Both the position numbers and the translations under genes were made by a program. Below are positions 8,796 through 20,582 of a DNA stretch of 40,814 bases, one piece after another. The stretch spans positions 1 to 40,814 of the forward strand of contig JANQOF010000031.1 in the NCBI GenBank assembly GCA_028279215.1, read 5' to 3'. How positions within the stretch are numbered: the first letter of the stretch is position 1; each line of letters opens with the position of its first letter. The notes under the pieces were generated by a model. It was not told where the DNA came from, did no database searches, and saw only the letters and a program-made list of their open reading frames with translations. Source of the stretch: Pirellulales bacterium (GTDB taxonomy: Bacteria; Planctomycetota; Planctomycetia; Pirellulales; Lacipirellulaceae).

Positions 8796-9659
8796 CTACC
8801 ACAAACTCCACCACCCGGTCGCCACCACGACGATGCCCAGAATCAGGTTGGTGATCGCATGCGCGGCGACGCAGTCCCAATAATTCTTCGTACGGACCAT
8901 CAGCCAAGTGACGAGGCTAAACCACACAAGCGCTGCGAGTTTCTCGGGGTGGTAGAGCACGGGGATCAAAATGCCGGCGACGATTGCCACGCGGTTGACC
9001 GTGCCGAACGGAATCTCCGTCCAATTGTCGTGCATCACGAATCGCATGAGAAACGCCCGCAGGAAGGCTTCTTCGATCACCGGCACCAGCAGCACCAGCC
9101 CGAAAAAACGAATGGCCAGAAAAGCGTAGCCAGCCGCGTTGTGGCCGAGTGCTCCCAGCGGGTTGTAGGCAGAGCGTTCGCTCAGCCCCAGCCAACTGAT
9201 CACTTGGTGGTCCTCGCCCAGCCAGTCGACCAGGTACTGTTCCAGATTGAGCCAACAGCACAATATCCAAAGCCCACCGCCCACGACTCCCACACCTAGG
9301 GCGAGCAACGAGATTTTGAAGGGCCACTGTAGGTACACGGGCAAGAACCACAGCACGACAGCCAACGTAACAACAATCTTCACCGTGTAAGCTACTGGGT
9401 AATAGCTGCCTGGGATTTCGAGGCCGAGCCAGGTCGACGAGGTGGAATCGTCGGAAAAATCCTCGCCCTCGATGTCCGCTTCGTCGAGCACTTCGGAACT
9501 TGGAGCAGCCGGATCGATCAGGGCCTCGACCGGGTCCAAGCCGCTGTTGGGCTGTGGTTCGAGACTCTGCAGCAGCATGTAGACGGCCAGCGGCAACACA
9601 AACGCCAACAGTTGGCGGCGGCGCTCGGCGGATACTTCGTTCGACGACGATTCGCTCAT
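8796..9659 (-). CDS. CPBP-family intramembrane glutamic protease (CAAX protease-related)
   Basis: A 287-residue polytopic membrane protein. After a polar N-terminus, helices start near residues 15-33; an acidic soluble loop (about 38-78, D/E/S-rich) follows, then at least five more helices. The Abi/CAAX (CPBP) signature is clear: EExxxR as 'EEAFLR' at about residues 196-201, a histidine in 'LYHPEKL' and a final 'AHAITNLILG'. This superfamily cleaves or processes membrane substrates; a sub-branch is linked to exosortase/PEP-CTERM systems, and a PEP-CTERM protein is encoded 12 kb away, but no exosortase is in the window. First gene of a two-gene operon with the 99-residue membrane protein. Substrate unknown. 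Confidence 0.85.
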   Translation of the reverse strand: MSESSSNEVSAERRRQLLAFVLPLAVYMLLQSLEPQPNSGLDPVEALIDPAAPSSEVLDEADIEGEDFSDDSTSSTWLGLEIPGSYYPVAYTVKIVVTLAVVLWFLPVYLQWPFKISLLALGVGVVGGGLWILCCWLNLEQYLVDWLGEDHQVISWLGLSERSAYNPLGALGHNAAGYAFLAIRFFGLVLLVPVIEEAFLRAFLMRFVMHDNWTEIPFGTVNRVAIVAGILIPVLYHPEKLAALVWFSLVTWLMVRTKNYWDCVAAHAITNLILGIVVVATGWWSLW

Positions 9660-10084
9660 GATTGGCTTCGTTTTCTGAAGGATGAGTGCAAGCTTTGAGC
9701 TAACAACAACTTAAGGTAAGCACGAATTCCGCGGGAGCCGCCCTACAACCTAAAGTGTCAATGAAGCGGCGGGCGATTTCCACAGCTACGCTGAGAAACG
9801 GGCCACCCTCCGTCGGAAAACGGCGGTGTTTCGCAGGAATTTAACAGTACCTCCTAGCCATTTGGGCTAGCGATCGCCAACGTTTCGGATAAGATACAGG
9901 CTTCGTTTGCCCTTCCCAAGGACCAGTTCCGCTTCCAGGCGGCCGCCGGATTCGGAGCCCGCCACTGGTCCTGATCGTCGCCTCACACCAGCGCCACCGG
10001 AATAGACATAGTCCTACAATTTGGCCCCTACTCGTTTTGGCCTAACGACCGCCAACCAGAATTGGCAAAGGTTTAGAGAGAAAA
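9660..10084. other. Long intergenic region upstream of fusA
   Basis: A 425-bp gap between the divergently read CPBP gene and fusA with no coding signal. It holds an interrupted palindrome CTAGCC/GGCTAG (9854-9870), followed by TAAGAT-like bases about 20 nt downstream that could be a -10 element, and a long inverted repeat described separately. The promoter and 5' leader of fusA should lie here. Confidence 0.5.
9919..9972 (+). promoter_or_regulatory. Structured leader hairpin upstream of fusA
   Basis: Perfect 9-bp arms AGGACCAGT (9919-9927) and ACTGGTCCT (9964-9972) enclose 36 nt that contain the self-complementary GGCGGCCGCC and further small complementary pieces (TCCG/CGGA). It lies about 112 bp before the fusA start, so if transcribed it would form a stable branched 5'-UTR structure. 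It could be a regulatory leader or an attenuator; no known riboswitch class is recognised. Confidence 0.4.
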
Positions 10085-12193
<2,109 letters not shown>

Positions 12194-12223
12194 CGTGCTA
12201 CATGCCAAAAAACTGTCAAAGAG

Positions 12224-12256
12224 AGCGAGCCCGGCGGCGTTCCGTCTGGGCTCGCT
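12224..12256 (+). terminator. Hairpin terminator after fusA
   Basis: Perfect 9-bp stem AGCGAGCCC (12224-12232) and GGGCTCGCT (12248-12256) with a 15-nt loop, 31 nt after the fusA stop. It is followed by GCATTATTGG, a weak U-rich tail. Its position and stability suit a fusA terminator, and it separates fusA from the next gene. Confidence 0.6.
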
Positions 12257-12298
12257 GCATTATTGGACCTTGGGTTCCTTAATGAGCTAGATCCCATC

Positions 12299-13684
12299 AT
12301 GCCAGTGCGATTAACTCTCTTACTGCTACTTTGCCTCTTGTTGGTAACTCATCCGGTCGCGGCCAAGGAAGCTGTCTCCCATCTTCGCCATCGACAGATG
12401 GGTGTACCCGCCACCGCGCTCGATGAGTACGTGGCCAGGCCCGATGATTCGTTTGCTTGGACAGTGGTCGACGAGCGAACCGAAGGCGACATGCGGTTCT
12501 TTGTGGTCCGCTTGACGTCGCAAACCTGGCAGCCGGGCGATGTCGAGCCGGGAGTTTGGAAGCACTGGCTGCTAGTTACCGCTCCCAATGACATACGGAG
12601 CAACACCGGCATGCTCTTCATTTCCGGAGGTCGTCGCGACGAGGCACAGCAAGCCGCGCCCAGCGCAATGCTCATGACGATCGCCAAGGAGACCTCGTCG
12701 GTCGTCGCTGAGTTGCGCTGCGTGCCAAACCAGCCGCTCTTGTTTGCGGGCGACGGAATGGAGCGGCATGAAGATGACCTGCTGGCAGAGAGTTGGAAGA
12801 CGGCAATCGAAGAGGAAAATGTTGCGTGGTTGGGCCAACTACCGATGACCAAGGCAGCCGTCCGGGCGATGGATGCGCTAGAGCAGTTTACCGCGAGCGA
12901 AGAGAGCTTGCCAAACCTATCTCGATTCGTCGTGGCAGGTGGTTCGAAGCGCGGATGGACCACATGGTTGGCGGCGGCCGTCGATACCCGAGTCGAGGCA
13001 ATCGTTCCGATTGTGATCGACATGTTGAACATACGCCCGTCGTTGAACCATCAACTCAAGGTATACGGCGAGTGGTCGCCTGCTTTGGACGACTACGCCG
13101 CGCGCGACTTCGACAAGAAGATCAACGATGGCCAATTCGATGCACTCTTGGAATTGGTCGATCCGTACTCCTACCGCGATCGGCTCGACATGCCCAAGTG
13201 TCTCGTCAACGCGTCAGGGGATGAGTTCTTCCTGCCAGACTCTTCCCAGTTCTACTTCGAATCGCTGCAAGGAGAGAAGCACTTGGCCTACGTACCCAAC
13301 GCGGGGCACTCGCTGGCGGGTTCGAATGCGATGGACACCATCATCGGCTTCTACTCATGCGTACTTGCGGGGGAAAATCGCCCAAAACTTGAGTGGGACG
13401 TTGATGCTACCCGATGCTGTTTGAACTGCGCAGCACCACCAGACAAGGTGCTGCTATGGCACGCGGTGAACGAAGACACCCGTGACTTCCGCTTGGCGAC
13501 AGTCGGACCACGATTTGTTTCGAAACCATTAACCGAGACGGCCGAAGGCGAGTATCGAATAGAGATCGAAGAACTGCCAAATGCAAAATGGGTTGCCTAC
13601 TTTGCTCAGGCCGTGTTCGATTCCCCAAGCGGGCGACCACTCAGACTGACGACACCCGTATGGGTGCGTGGCTCGGATGAATAG
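12299..13684 (+). CDS. Secreted PhoPQ-activated pathogenicity-related (PqaA-type) alpha/beta-hydrolase
   Basis: From ATG at 12299 the product has 461 residues. This start is preferred to a TTG at 12263 because it begins a clean signal peptide (MPVRLTLLLLLCLLLV, cleavage near PVAA/KE). The body matches PqaA-type proteins: 'HWLLVTAPNDIRSNTGMLFI', 'QPLLFAGDGMERHEDDLLAESWKT', and the nucleophile elbow-like 'VAGGSKRGWTTWLAA' with S216. 'YEDRLDMPKCLVNASGDEFF'-type aspartate and 'PNAGHSL' histidine segments complete a plausible catalytic triad. In Salmonella relatives the family confers defence against the antimicrobial peptide melittin; in planctomycetes it is secreted and of unknown substrate. Follows fusA behind a terminator-like hairpin. 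Confidence 0.85.
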   Translation: MPVRLTLLLLLCLLLVTHPVAAKEAVSHLRHRQMGVPATALDEYVARPDDSFAWTVVDERTEGDMRFFVVRLTSQTWQPGDVEPGVWKHWLLVTAPNDIRSNTGMLFISGGRRDEAQQAAPSAMLMTIAKETSSVVAELRCVPNQPLLFAGDGMERHEDDLLAESWKTAIEEENVAWLGQLPMTKAAVRAMDALEQFTASEESLPNLSRFVVAGGSKRGWTTWLAAAVDTRVEAIVPIVIDMLNIRPSLNHQLKVYGEWSPALDDYAARDFDKKINDGQFDALLELVDPYSYRDRLDMPKCLVNASGDEFFLPDSSQFYFESLQGEKHLAYVPNAGHSLAGSNAMDTIIGFYSCVLAGENRPKLEWDVDATRCCLNCAAPPDKVLLWHAVNEDTRDFRLATVGPRFVSKPLTETAEGEYRIEIEELPNAKWVAYFAQAVFDSPSGRPLRLTTPVWVRGSDE

Positions 13685-13699
13685 GCACGATTTGGGAGA

Positions 13700-15484
13700 T
13701 CACGCCTCAAGCTCCTCCCATCGCGAGTACGCCTCGGCCAGTTGCTCGTTCAATGCGTTCATGCGTTCGCTGTTCGCGGTGATTTCACTGGCTGGCCGTT
13801 TGAAATAGTCGGGTTCGCTCATGGCCGCGGTCAGTTCGGCAATCTCCGCATCGATTTCTTCAATCAGCCCGGGTAGCATCTCCAGTTCGCGCTTTTGTTT
13901 GTAGGAGAGCTTTGTCGTTTGCGGCTTGGCGATATCTGAGTCCTTCTGCGGTCGCGCCGCGCCAGGTTTCTCGATCTTTGGCTCGTCGACTTTCCGCTGT
14001 CGCACCCAGTCGTCGTAGCCGCCCACATACTCACGGGTGCCGCCCGGCTCGAATGCGACAATGCTAGTGACCACGTTGTTCAGGAACGCGCGGTCATGGC
14101 TGACGACCAGCAGGGTGCCGTCGAACTCGATCAACCGTTCCTCAAGCATTTCCAGCGTTTCGGCGTCGAGATCGTTGGTGGGTTCGTCCATAACAACCAC
14201 ATTCGCCGGCTTCGCGAACAGTTTGGCCAGCAAGATGCGATTCTTCTCGCCACCCGAAAGGAACTTCACCTGCGTTCGGGCTCGCTCTGGAGTGAAAAGG
14301 AAGTCTTGTAAGTACCCAAGCACGTGGCGGCTGCGCCCGTTGATCACGATGCTTTCGGAGCCCTCGCCCACGTTTTCTTGCACCGTTTGCTCGGCGTCGA
14401 GCGTATCTCGAAGTTGGTCGAAGTAGGCTAGATCGAGATTCGTACCGAGCTTCACCCCGCCCGATTGGGGTACAAGTTGACCAAGCAGCAGCTTGAGAAG
14501 CGTCGTCTTGCCCGCGCCGTTGGGTCCGACGATACCGACTTTGTCGCCACGCATGATGGTGGTGGAGAAGCGGTCGACGATGGAGCACTCGTCGTACGCG
14601 AAGCCAATGTCGTCGACCTTGGCAACCAGAGCGCCGCTCTTCTGGCCCGATTGGATTCCGAGTTTCGACTTGCCGACCCGCTCACGTCGCTGGCTTCGCT
14701 CTTCGCGCATCGCCTTGAGTGCTCGCACGCGGCCCTCATTGCGTGTCCGTCGAGCTTTGATGCCCTTGCGGATCCACGCTTCCTCTTCGGCGAGCTTCTT
14801 GTCGAACAGGGCGTTCTGTTTTTCTTCCGCGGCGACCGCCTGCTGTTTACGTTCGAGAAACGTATCGTAGTCGCACGACCAATCGAACAGCCGCCCACGA
14901 TCGATCTCCAGAATCCGTGTCGCCAGTCGCCGTAAGAAAGCTCGGTCGTGCGTCACAAACAGCAGCGTCGTCGGCCATCCGAGCAGCAGTTCCTCGAGCC
15001 AGGTAATCGCTTCGATGTCGAGATGGTTGGTCGGCTCGTCGAGTAGCAATAGGTCAGGCTCAGTCACCAGTGTTTGCGCGAGCAACACTCGCCGCTTCAT
15101 GCCGGACGACTGCGACTCGACCCGGAGCGACCCATCGATCCCCATGCGTCCCAGCAGCTTTTCTACGCGCGGGGCTACGTTCCACTCTTCGAGATCAGGT
15201 TCATGCTTATGGAGGCTCCCGACGACGACGTCGAACACCGACTCACGCAAGTGGTTTGGTACGTCCTGAGGCAACAGCGCCACTTTGGCTCCTGGGGCGA
15301 TCACCACTTCGCCGTGGTCGGGTTCCTCGGTACCGGCGAGCATTCGCATCAACGTCGTCTTGCCAGCCCCGTTGCGGCCCAACAGGCCGATCCGCTGCCC
15401 GGCTTCCAGTTGGCACGACACGCCGTCGAGCAAGGCCGGACCGCGGTAGGCGATGGTGATGTCTCGTAGTTCAGCAAGGGGCAT
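13700..15484 (-). CDS. uup: ABC-F family ATPase, Uup-like
   Basis: A 594-residue soluble protein with two ABC domains, no membrane segment, and a C-terminal coiled coil, the Uup arrangement. Domain 1 has Walker A GRNGAGKT (36-43) and Walker B LLLLDEPTNHLD; domain 2 has GPNGAGKT, LSGGEKNRILLAK and VVVMDEPTNDLD. The inter-domain linker is a long charged helix (KARRTRNEGRVRALK). The C-terminal segment 'KLSYKQKRELEMLPGLIEEI' is the Uup DNA-binding-type coiled coil. Start chosen at ATG 15484 (MPLAELRDITIAY); an upstream in-frame extension to 15541 adds no homologous residues. Odd point: the first signature motif reads 'QSSGMKRRVLLAQ', not LSGG. ABC-F proteins act at the ribosome or in suppressing transposon precise excision. 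Confidence 0.92.
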   Translation of the reverse strand: MPLAELRDITIAYRGPALLDGVSCQLEAGQRIGLLGRNGAGKTTLMRMLAGTEEPDHGEVVIAPGAKVALLPQDVPNHLRESVFDVVVGSLHKHEPDLEEWNVAPRVEKLLGRMGIDGSLRVESQSSGMKRRVLLAQTLVTEPDLLLLDEPTNHLDIEAITWLEELLLGWPTTLLFVTHDRAFLRRLATRILEIDRGRLFDWSCDYDTFLERKQQAVAAEEKQNALFDKKLAEEEAWIRKGIKARRTRNEGRVRALKAMREERSQRRERVGKSKLGIQSGQKSGALVAKVDDIGFAYDECSIVDRFSTTIMRGDKVGIVGPNGAGKTTLLKLLLGQLVPQSGGVKLGTNLDLAYFDQLRDTLDAEQTVQENVGEGSESIVINGRSRHVLGYLQDFLFTPERARTQVKFLSGGEKNRILLAKLFAKPANVVVMDEPTNDLDAETLEMLEERLIEFDGTLLVVSHDRAFLNNVVTSIVAFEPGGTREYVGGYDDWVRQRKVDEPKIEKPGAARPQKDSDIAKPQTTKLSYKQKRELEMLPGLIEEIDAEIAELTAAMSEPDYFKRPASEITANSERMNALNEQLAEAYSRWEELEA

Positions 15485-15671
15485 ACAGGAAGCCGCATGA
15501 TATTCACTGGGGAAGAATGGCGACTCCCAATCGTATCGCAACAGCGGCAGAAATACACTAGTCGTGGTAAGTCATCCGCAAATGTTCGACATTTCGCGCG
15601 CTGTTGGGCAACGACCATGGTCAGAGCGTAGGATACTCGGGTAGATTGACGGCTCGACCGACCCTTGTTGA

Positions 15672-17834
<2,163 letters not shown>

Positions 17835-17859
17835 CGGCACTGCTTACCACTCGCTGTGA

Positions 17860-17957
17860 GCGTTTCGCTTTGCAGCGCGGATAATACAACTGACCGGCGC
17901 GTTGCGGCGCGCTTAACATTACTCAGGAACGCTTCGCTACGCGGCGCGGCTAACACA
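17860..17957. repeat. Degenerate short repeats between ligA and HAD gene
   Basis: Two 28-nt units, 17861-17888 and 17930-17957, match at about 22 of 28 positions and share TTCGCT, GCGCGG and TAA-ACA. A third, more diverged copy lies between them (about 17894-17919, with GCGTTGCGGCGCGCTTAACA). The last unit ends three bases before the HAD start codon. This resembles GC-rich intergenic repeat families seen in planctomycetes; function unknown. Confidence 0.5.
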
Positions 17958-17959
17958 TT

Positions 17960-18553
17960 ATGCTCGAAGTACCTTCTGGAACTGTCGCGCTGCTATTCGA
18001 CTGCGACGGCACGCTCGCCGACACGATGACGCTGCACTACGAAGCTTGGCACGAAACACTGCTTGCCCACGGCATTGATTGCCCGCGGGAATTCATCGAC
18101 GAGCACGCTGGCGTACCAACTAATCTGATCGTCGAAGAAATCAATGAACGGTGGGGCGTTTCACTCGACCCACAGAGCATCACCGACGAAAAAGAAGGCC
18201 GCTTCGAGCAGCAGATTCATCGCACCGAACCGGTGGAGGAAGTATTTGCAACGGCGCACGCGCACCACGGCAAACTACCGATGGCCGTCGTGTCGGGCGG
18301 AACGCGCGACGTGGTGCACGCAACGCTGGTGGCGATTCACGCCATCGACATGTTCCCCGTGATCGTTACGGCAAGCGATCCCGTGCCGCCTAAACCGTCG
18401 CCCGAGATCTTTCTCGACGCGGCCCGGCAACTCGGCGTCGAACCAACGGGGTGCCACGTGTTCGAAGATGGCGACCCCGGCATCATCGCCGCCAAGGCGG
18501 CGGGCATGACGTTCACCGACGTGCGGGAGGTGATTGCGCGGAGGCAAGCCTAA
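17960..18553 (+). CDS. HAD-superfamily sugar-phosphate phosphatase, YqaB/beta-PGM-like
   Basis: A 197-residue haloacid-dehalogenase hydrolase, subfamily I with a small helical cap. Motif I is FDCDGT (D14 nucleophile, D16 acid/base), motif II 'AVVSGGT', motif III lysine in 'PKPSPE', and motif IV 'HVFEDGDPGI' with the metal-binding acid pair. Segments such as 'VFEDGDPGIIAAKAAGM' and 'DVREV' resemble E. coli YqaB (fructose-1-phosphate phosphatase) more than beta-phosphoglucomutase. Likely cytoplasmic and housekeeping. The stop TAA overlaps by 4 bp the stop of the convergent sigma-factor gene. ATG at 17960 follows a run of short repeats with no clear ribosome site. Confidence 0.85.
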   Translation: MLEVPSGTVALLFDCDGTLADTMTLHYEAWHETLLAHGIDCPREFIDEHAGVPTNLIVEEINERWGVSLDPQSITDEKEGRFEQQIHRTEPVEEVFATAHAHHGKLPMAVVSGGTRDVVHATLVAIHAIDMFPVIVTASDPVPPKPSPEIFLDAARQLGVEPTGCHVFEDGDPGIIAAKAAGMTFTDVREVIARRQA

Positions 18554-20292
18554 TAGCGCTCTCGGCGCTCTTCAGTGGACCATCCAGTCGCTTTGCGTGG
18601 AGGATCGGACCGCAGCTGTTGACCGCCTATGGGCCCCATGGGCCTCTTCTTGTCCTTACTATTCTCTACCTGCAATTGAGTGAGCAGTTTGTTGATCTCG
18701 CGATGAACGTAGTACGTTTGGCGAACAACAATCCGGTCTGGCAATACGGTGGATATCGTAAACAGTTTCTCCTGGGGCAATCCCTTCCGTTCTGCAAACC
18801 ATGAATCAGGGGCGATGGTTTCCTTGATCAACTCGGCTAGCTCTTCGGAGTCGGTGCCCAAGACGTCCGTCGGATAAGCACGTGCTTCAATACTCTCCAA
18901 CGCCCTGTTTTCGCTCGTAATCAACAGAACCTCATTGTCGACAATGTACGTCAGGTGAACTGGCTCAAGCATGAGGTTCAAAGCCGACTCAAGTGAGATG
19001 TTCTGCAAACTGACAGTAATCTGCTCGTCTGGCGACAAGCCTTCGTTTACGAGGCCGATCCTATCGAGTTGGATCTCGATGTCGTACTCTGCGCGAAGAA
19101 AGTCGACAACTTCTGACAGCGGCGCACCGTGAAAATCCAAGCCCACACTGCTCAGGGGTCTCGCAAGCGCGTTCTCGATGTTTTGCTCGGACCATGAGCG
19201 CTGCTTCAAGTCGACGAAACGGACGGGCGGAGGATCTTTCTGATAGCCTTTCGACTCACGTGCTTCGATCGCTGTCGTCGGCCGAGGCCCTGGACTGGGC
19301 GCGAACGGGTCGTCAGCAACGGTGCGGGCGTCGGCGTTGTCAAACGGGCTATCGTCTTGCGCTACAACGTTTACCGCCTCACTCGCGGCGTCCGGCGACA
19401 ATTGATCCGCGGCGACCGCATCGAGACCAAACGGATCTGCCGCACCTTCGTCCCCCTGCGAAAATGCCACCTGGGTGGTAACCATGGCCACAACCACAGC
19501 GCCAGCACTTAGCGCCGCGACGACTGGTTTGGACAGCACAACTGCGTTCATGGCATGAAGCTCCTGTAAGGCAAAGTGAGTAGATGTGGTTGGTTCGCAC
19601 GCCAGCGACGAGATTGTTGCACTCGCTCCAGAAGCCGCTAGTTCGACGGCTGATTCGGTCAGTTGCGTCGGCACCTCGCTCGCTACCACGCGGGTTGCCT
19701 TGAGCGTGGCGACCACCGCAGCAAGGGTAACGCCACGCCGCAACAGCCGCATACGAAGCCGCTGTTTGCCGCGCTTCAGACGCCCTTCGAGTGCGGCAAC
19801 CGTGATGCCCAGTTCGTCGGCCACTTCCGCGTTACTCTTCCCAGCCAGATATCGCAGCACCAGCGGCGCTCGGAGGTTCGCCGGCAGCGCCGTAAGCTCT
19901 TCATCGGCGACCATCTCGTCGTGTCGGGCGAGCAGCTCATCGAGCGGGTCGGTCTGTTCGGCGGCCACATCCATTAGTTCGTGCGTGCTGTGTTGAGCGG
20001 CTTCGCGGCGCATTCGTTGGCAAACCCGCGTGGCCACGCCATACAGCCAGGCGGCCAAGGCGTCGCGGTTGCGAATCTTTCCGGCCGAACGAGCCAGCAC
20101 CAGGAAAGTTGCTTGAAACGCGTCGTCAGCGTCCGCCGCACCATGCAAGCCTCGCCGGCAAGTCCCGAGCACTAGGGCGCTGTGGCGATCGACCAGTTGG
20201 CGAAACGCGTCCGCATCGCCCGACTGCGCGAACATTCGCAACAGCGCGCGGTCCGAGAGCGATTCGAACTCCACCGAAGCTGTTTCTGCCAT
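18550..20292 (-). CDS. ECF sigma factor fused to a membrane segment and an envelope-type domain
   Basis: A 580-residue multidomain protein. Residues about 10-100 are sigma region 2 ('DADAFRQLVDRHSALVLGTC', 'DADDAFQATFLVLA') and about 130-185 region 4 ('LPANLRAPLVLRYLAGKSNA', 'LEGRLKRGKQRLRMRL'). A linker follows, then a hydrophobic segment at about 248-280 (VVAALSAGAVVVAMVTTQVAF), an acidic disordered stretch, and a C-terminal domain with 'LDFHGAPLSEVVDFL', 'IEIQLDRIGL', 'ISLESALNLMLEP' and 'YIVDNEVLLIT'. That last domain is widespread in planctomycete envelope proteins and resembles short secretin/TonB N-terminal-type repeats. Extended ECF factors are known in planctomycetes. An internal ribosome site and start at residue 248 could give a second product. 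No separate anti-sigma gene adjoins. Confidence 0.88.
   Translation of the reverse strand: MAETASVEFESLSDRALLRMFAQSGDADAFRQLVDRHSALVLGTCRRGLHGAADADDAFQATFLVLARSAGKIRNRDALAAWLYGVATRVCQRMRREAAQHSTHELMDVAAEQTDPLDELLARHDEMVADEELTALPANLRAPLVLRYLAGKSNAEVADELGITVAALEGRLKRGKQRLRMRLLRRGVTLAAVVATLKATRVVASEVPTQLTESAVELAASGASATISSLACEPTTSTHFALQELHAMNAVVLSKPVVAALSAGAVVVAMVTTQVAFSQGDEGAADPFGLDAVAADQLSPDAASEAVNVVAQDDSPFDNADARTVADDPFAPSPGPRPTTAIEARESKGYQKDPPPVRFVDLKQRSWSEQNIENALARPLSSVGLDFHGAPLSEVVDFLRAEYDIEIQLDRIGLVNEGLSPDEQITVSLQNISLESALNLMLEPVHLTYIVDNEVLLITSENRALESIEARAYPTDVLGTDSEELAELIKETIAPDSWFAERKGLPQEKLFTISTVLPDRIVVRQTYYVHREINKLLTQLQVENSKDKKRPMGPIGGQQLRSDPPRKATGWSTEERRERY
19549..19565 (-). promoter_or_regulatory. 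Internal Shine-Dalgarno and start inside the sigma-fusion gene
   Basis: On the minus strand the sequence ACAGGAG is followed after nine bases by an in-frame ATG (codon at 19551-19549, residue 248: MNAVVLSKP). Most starts in this window lack such a site. The predicted product would begin with a basic/hydrophobic segment like a signal peptide or anchor, carrying the C-terminal domain without the sigma domains. Confidence 0.4.
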
Positions 20293-20436
20293 GCGTCCAA
20301 TTCTAGCCGTTCGTCGGGCTGTCTACCCGATTAGTGCGTCGAAGGGTGATTGCCGGGCGCAAAAACTCCGAAAACATAACGAATAGCTTGTCGGATGGGC
20401 TGAGCTCAGCGTAGTGCAGCATTTGGCCAGAAGACC

Positions 20437-20541
20437 CCCCCGAGGAGAGAGGGTGGCCGAAGGTCGGGTGAGGGGCAAGCTGTGGCCCGAAAGCTATTTC
20501 CCCTCACCCCGACCCTCTCCCGTGAAACGGGAGAGGGGGCA
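20437..20541. repeat. Dispersed palindromic repeat (CCCTCTCCC type)
   Basis: A perfect 11-bp hairpin, CCCTCTCCCGT (20513-20523), GAA loop, ACGGGAGAGGG (20527-20537), forms one end. The left part, GAGAGGGTGG...GGTCGGGTGAGGGG, is complementary to the following CCCCTCACCCCGACCCTCTCCC, so the whole 105 bp can fold as a long imperfect hairpin. Repeats of this form are scattered in intergenic DNA of many GC-rich bacteria. It lies between the sigma-factor start and the end of the TGS1-like gene, both on the minus strand, and may serve as a terminator for the latter. Confidence 0.75.
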
Positions 20542-20582
20542 TTTTGTGAATAGCGATAACACACGAGGCTTGCACCTGCGGC

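Noticed and set aside
20437-20541. CRISPR-like reading of the GC-rich repeats
   Set aside because: There is one long hairpin unit rather than regularly spaced direct repeats with unique spacers.
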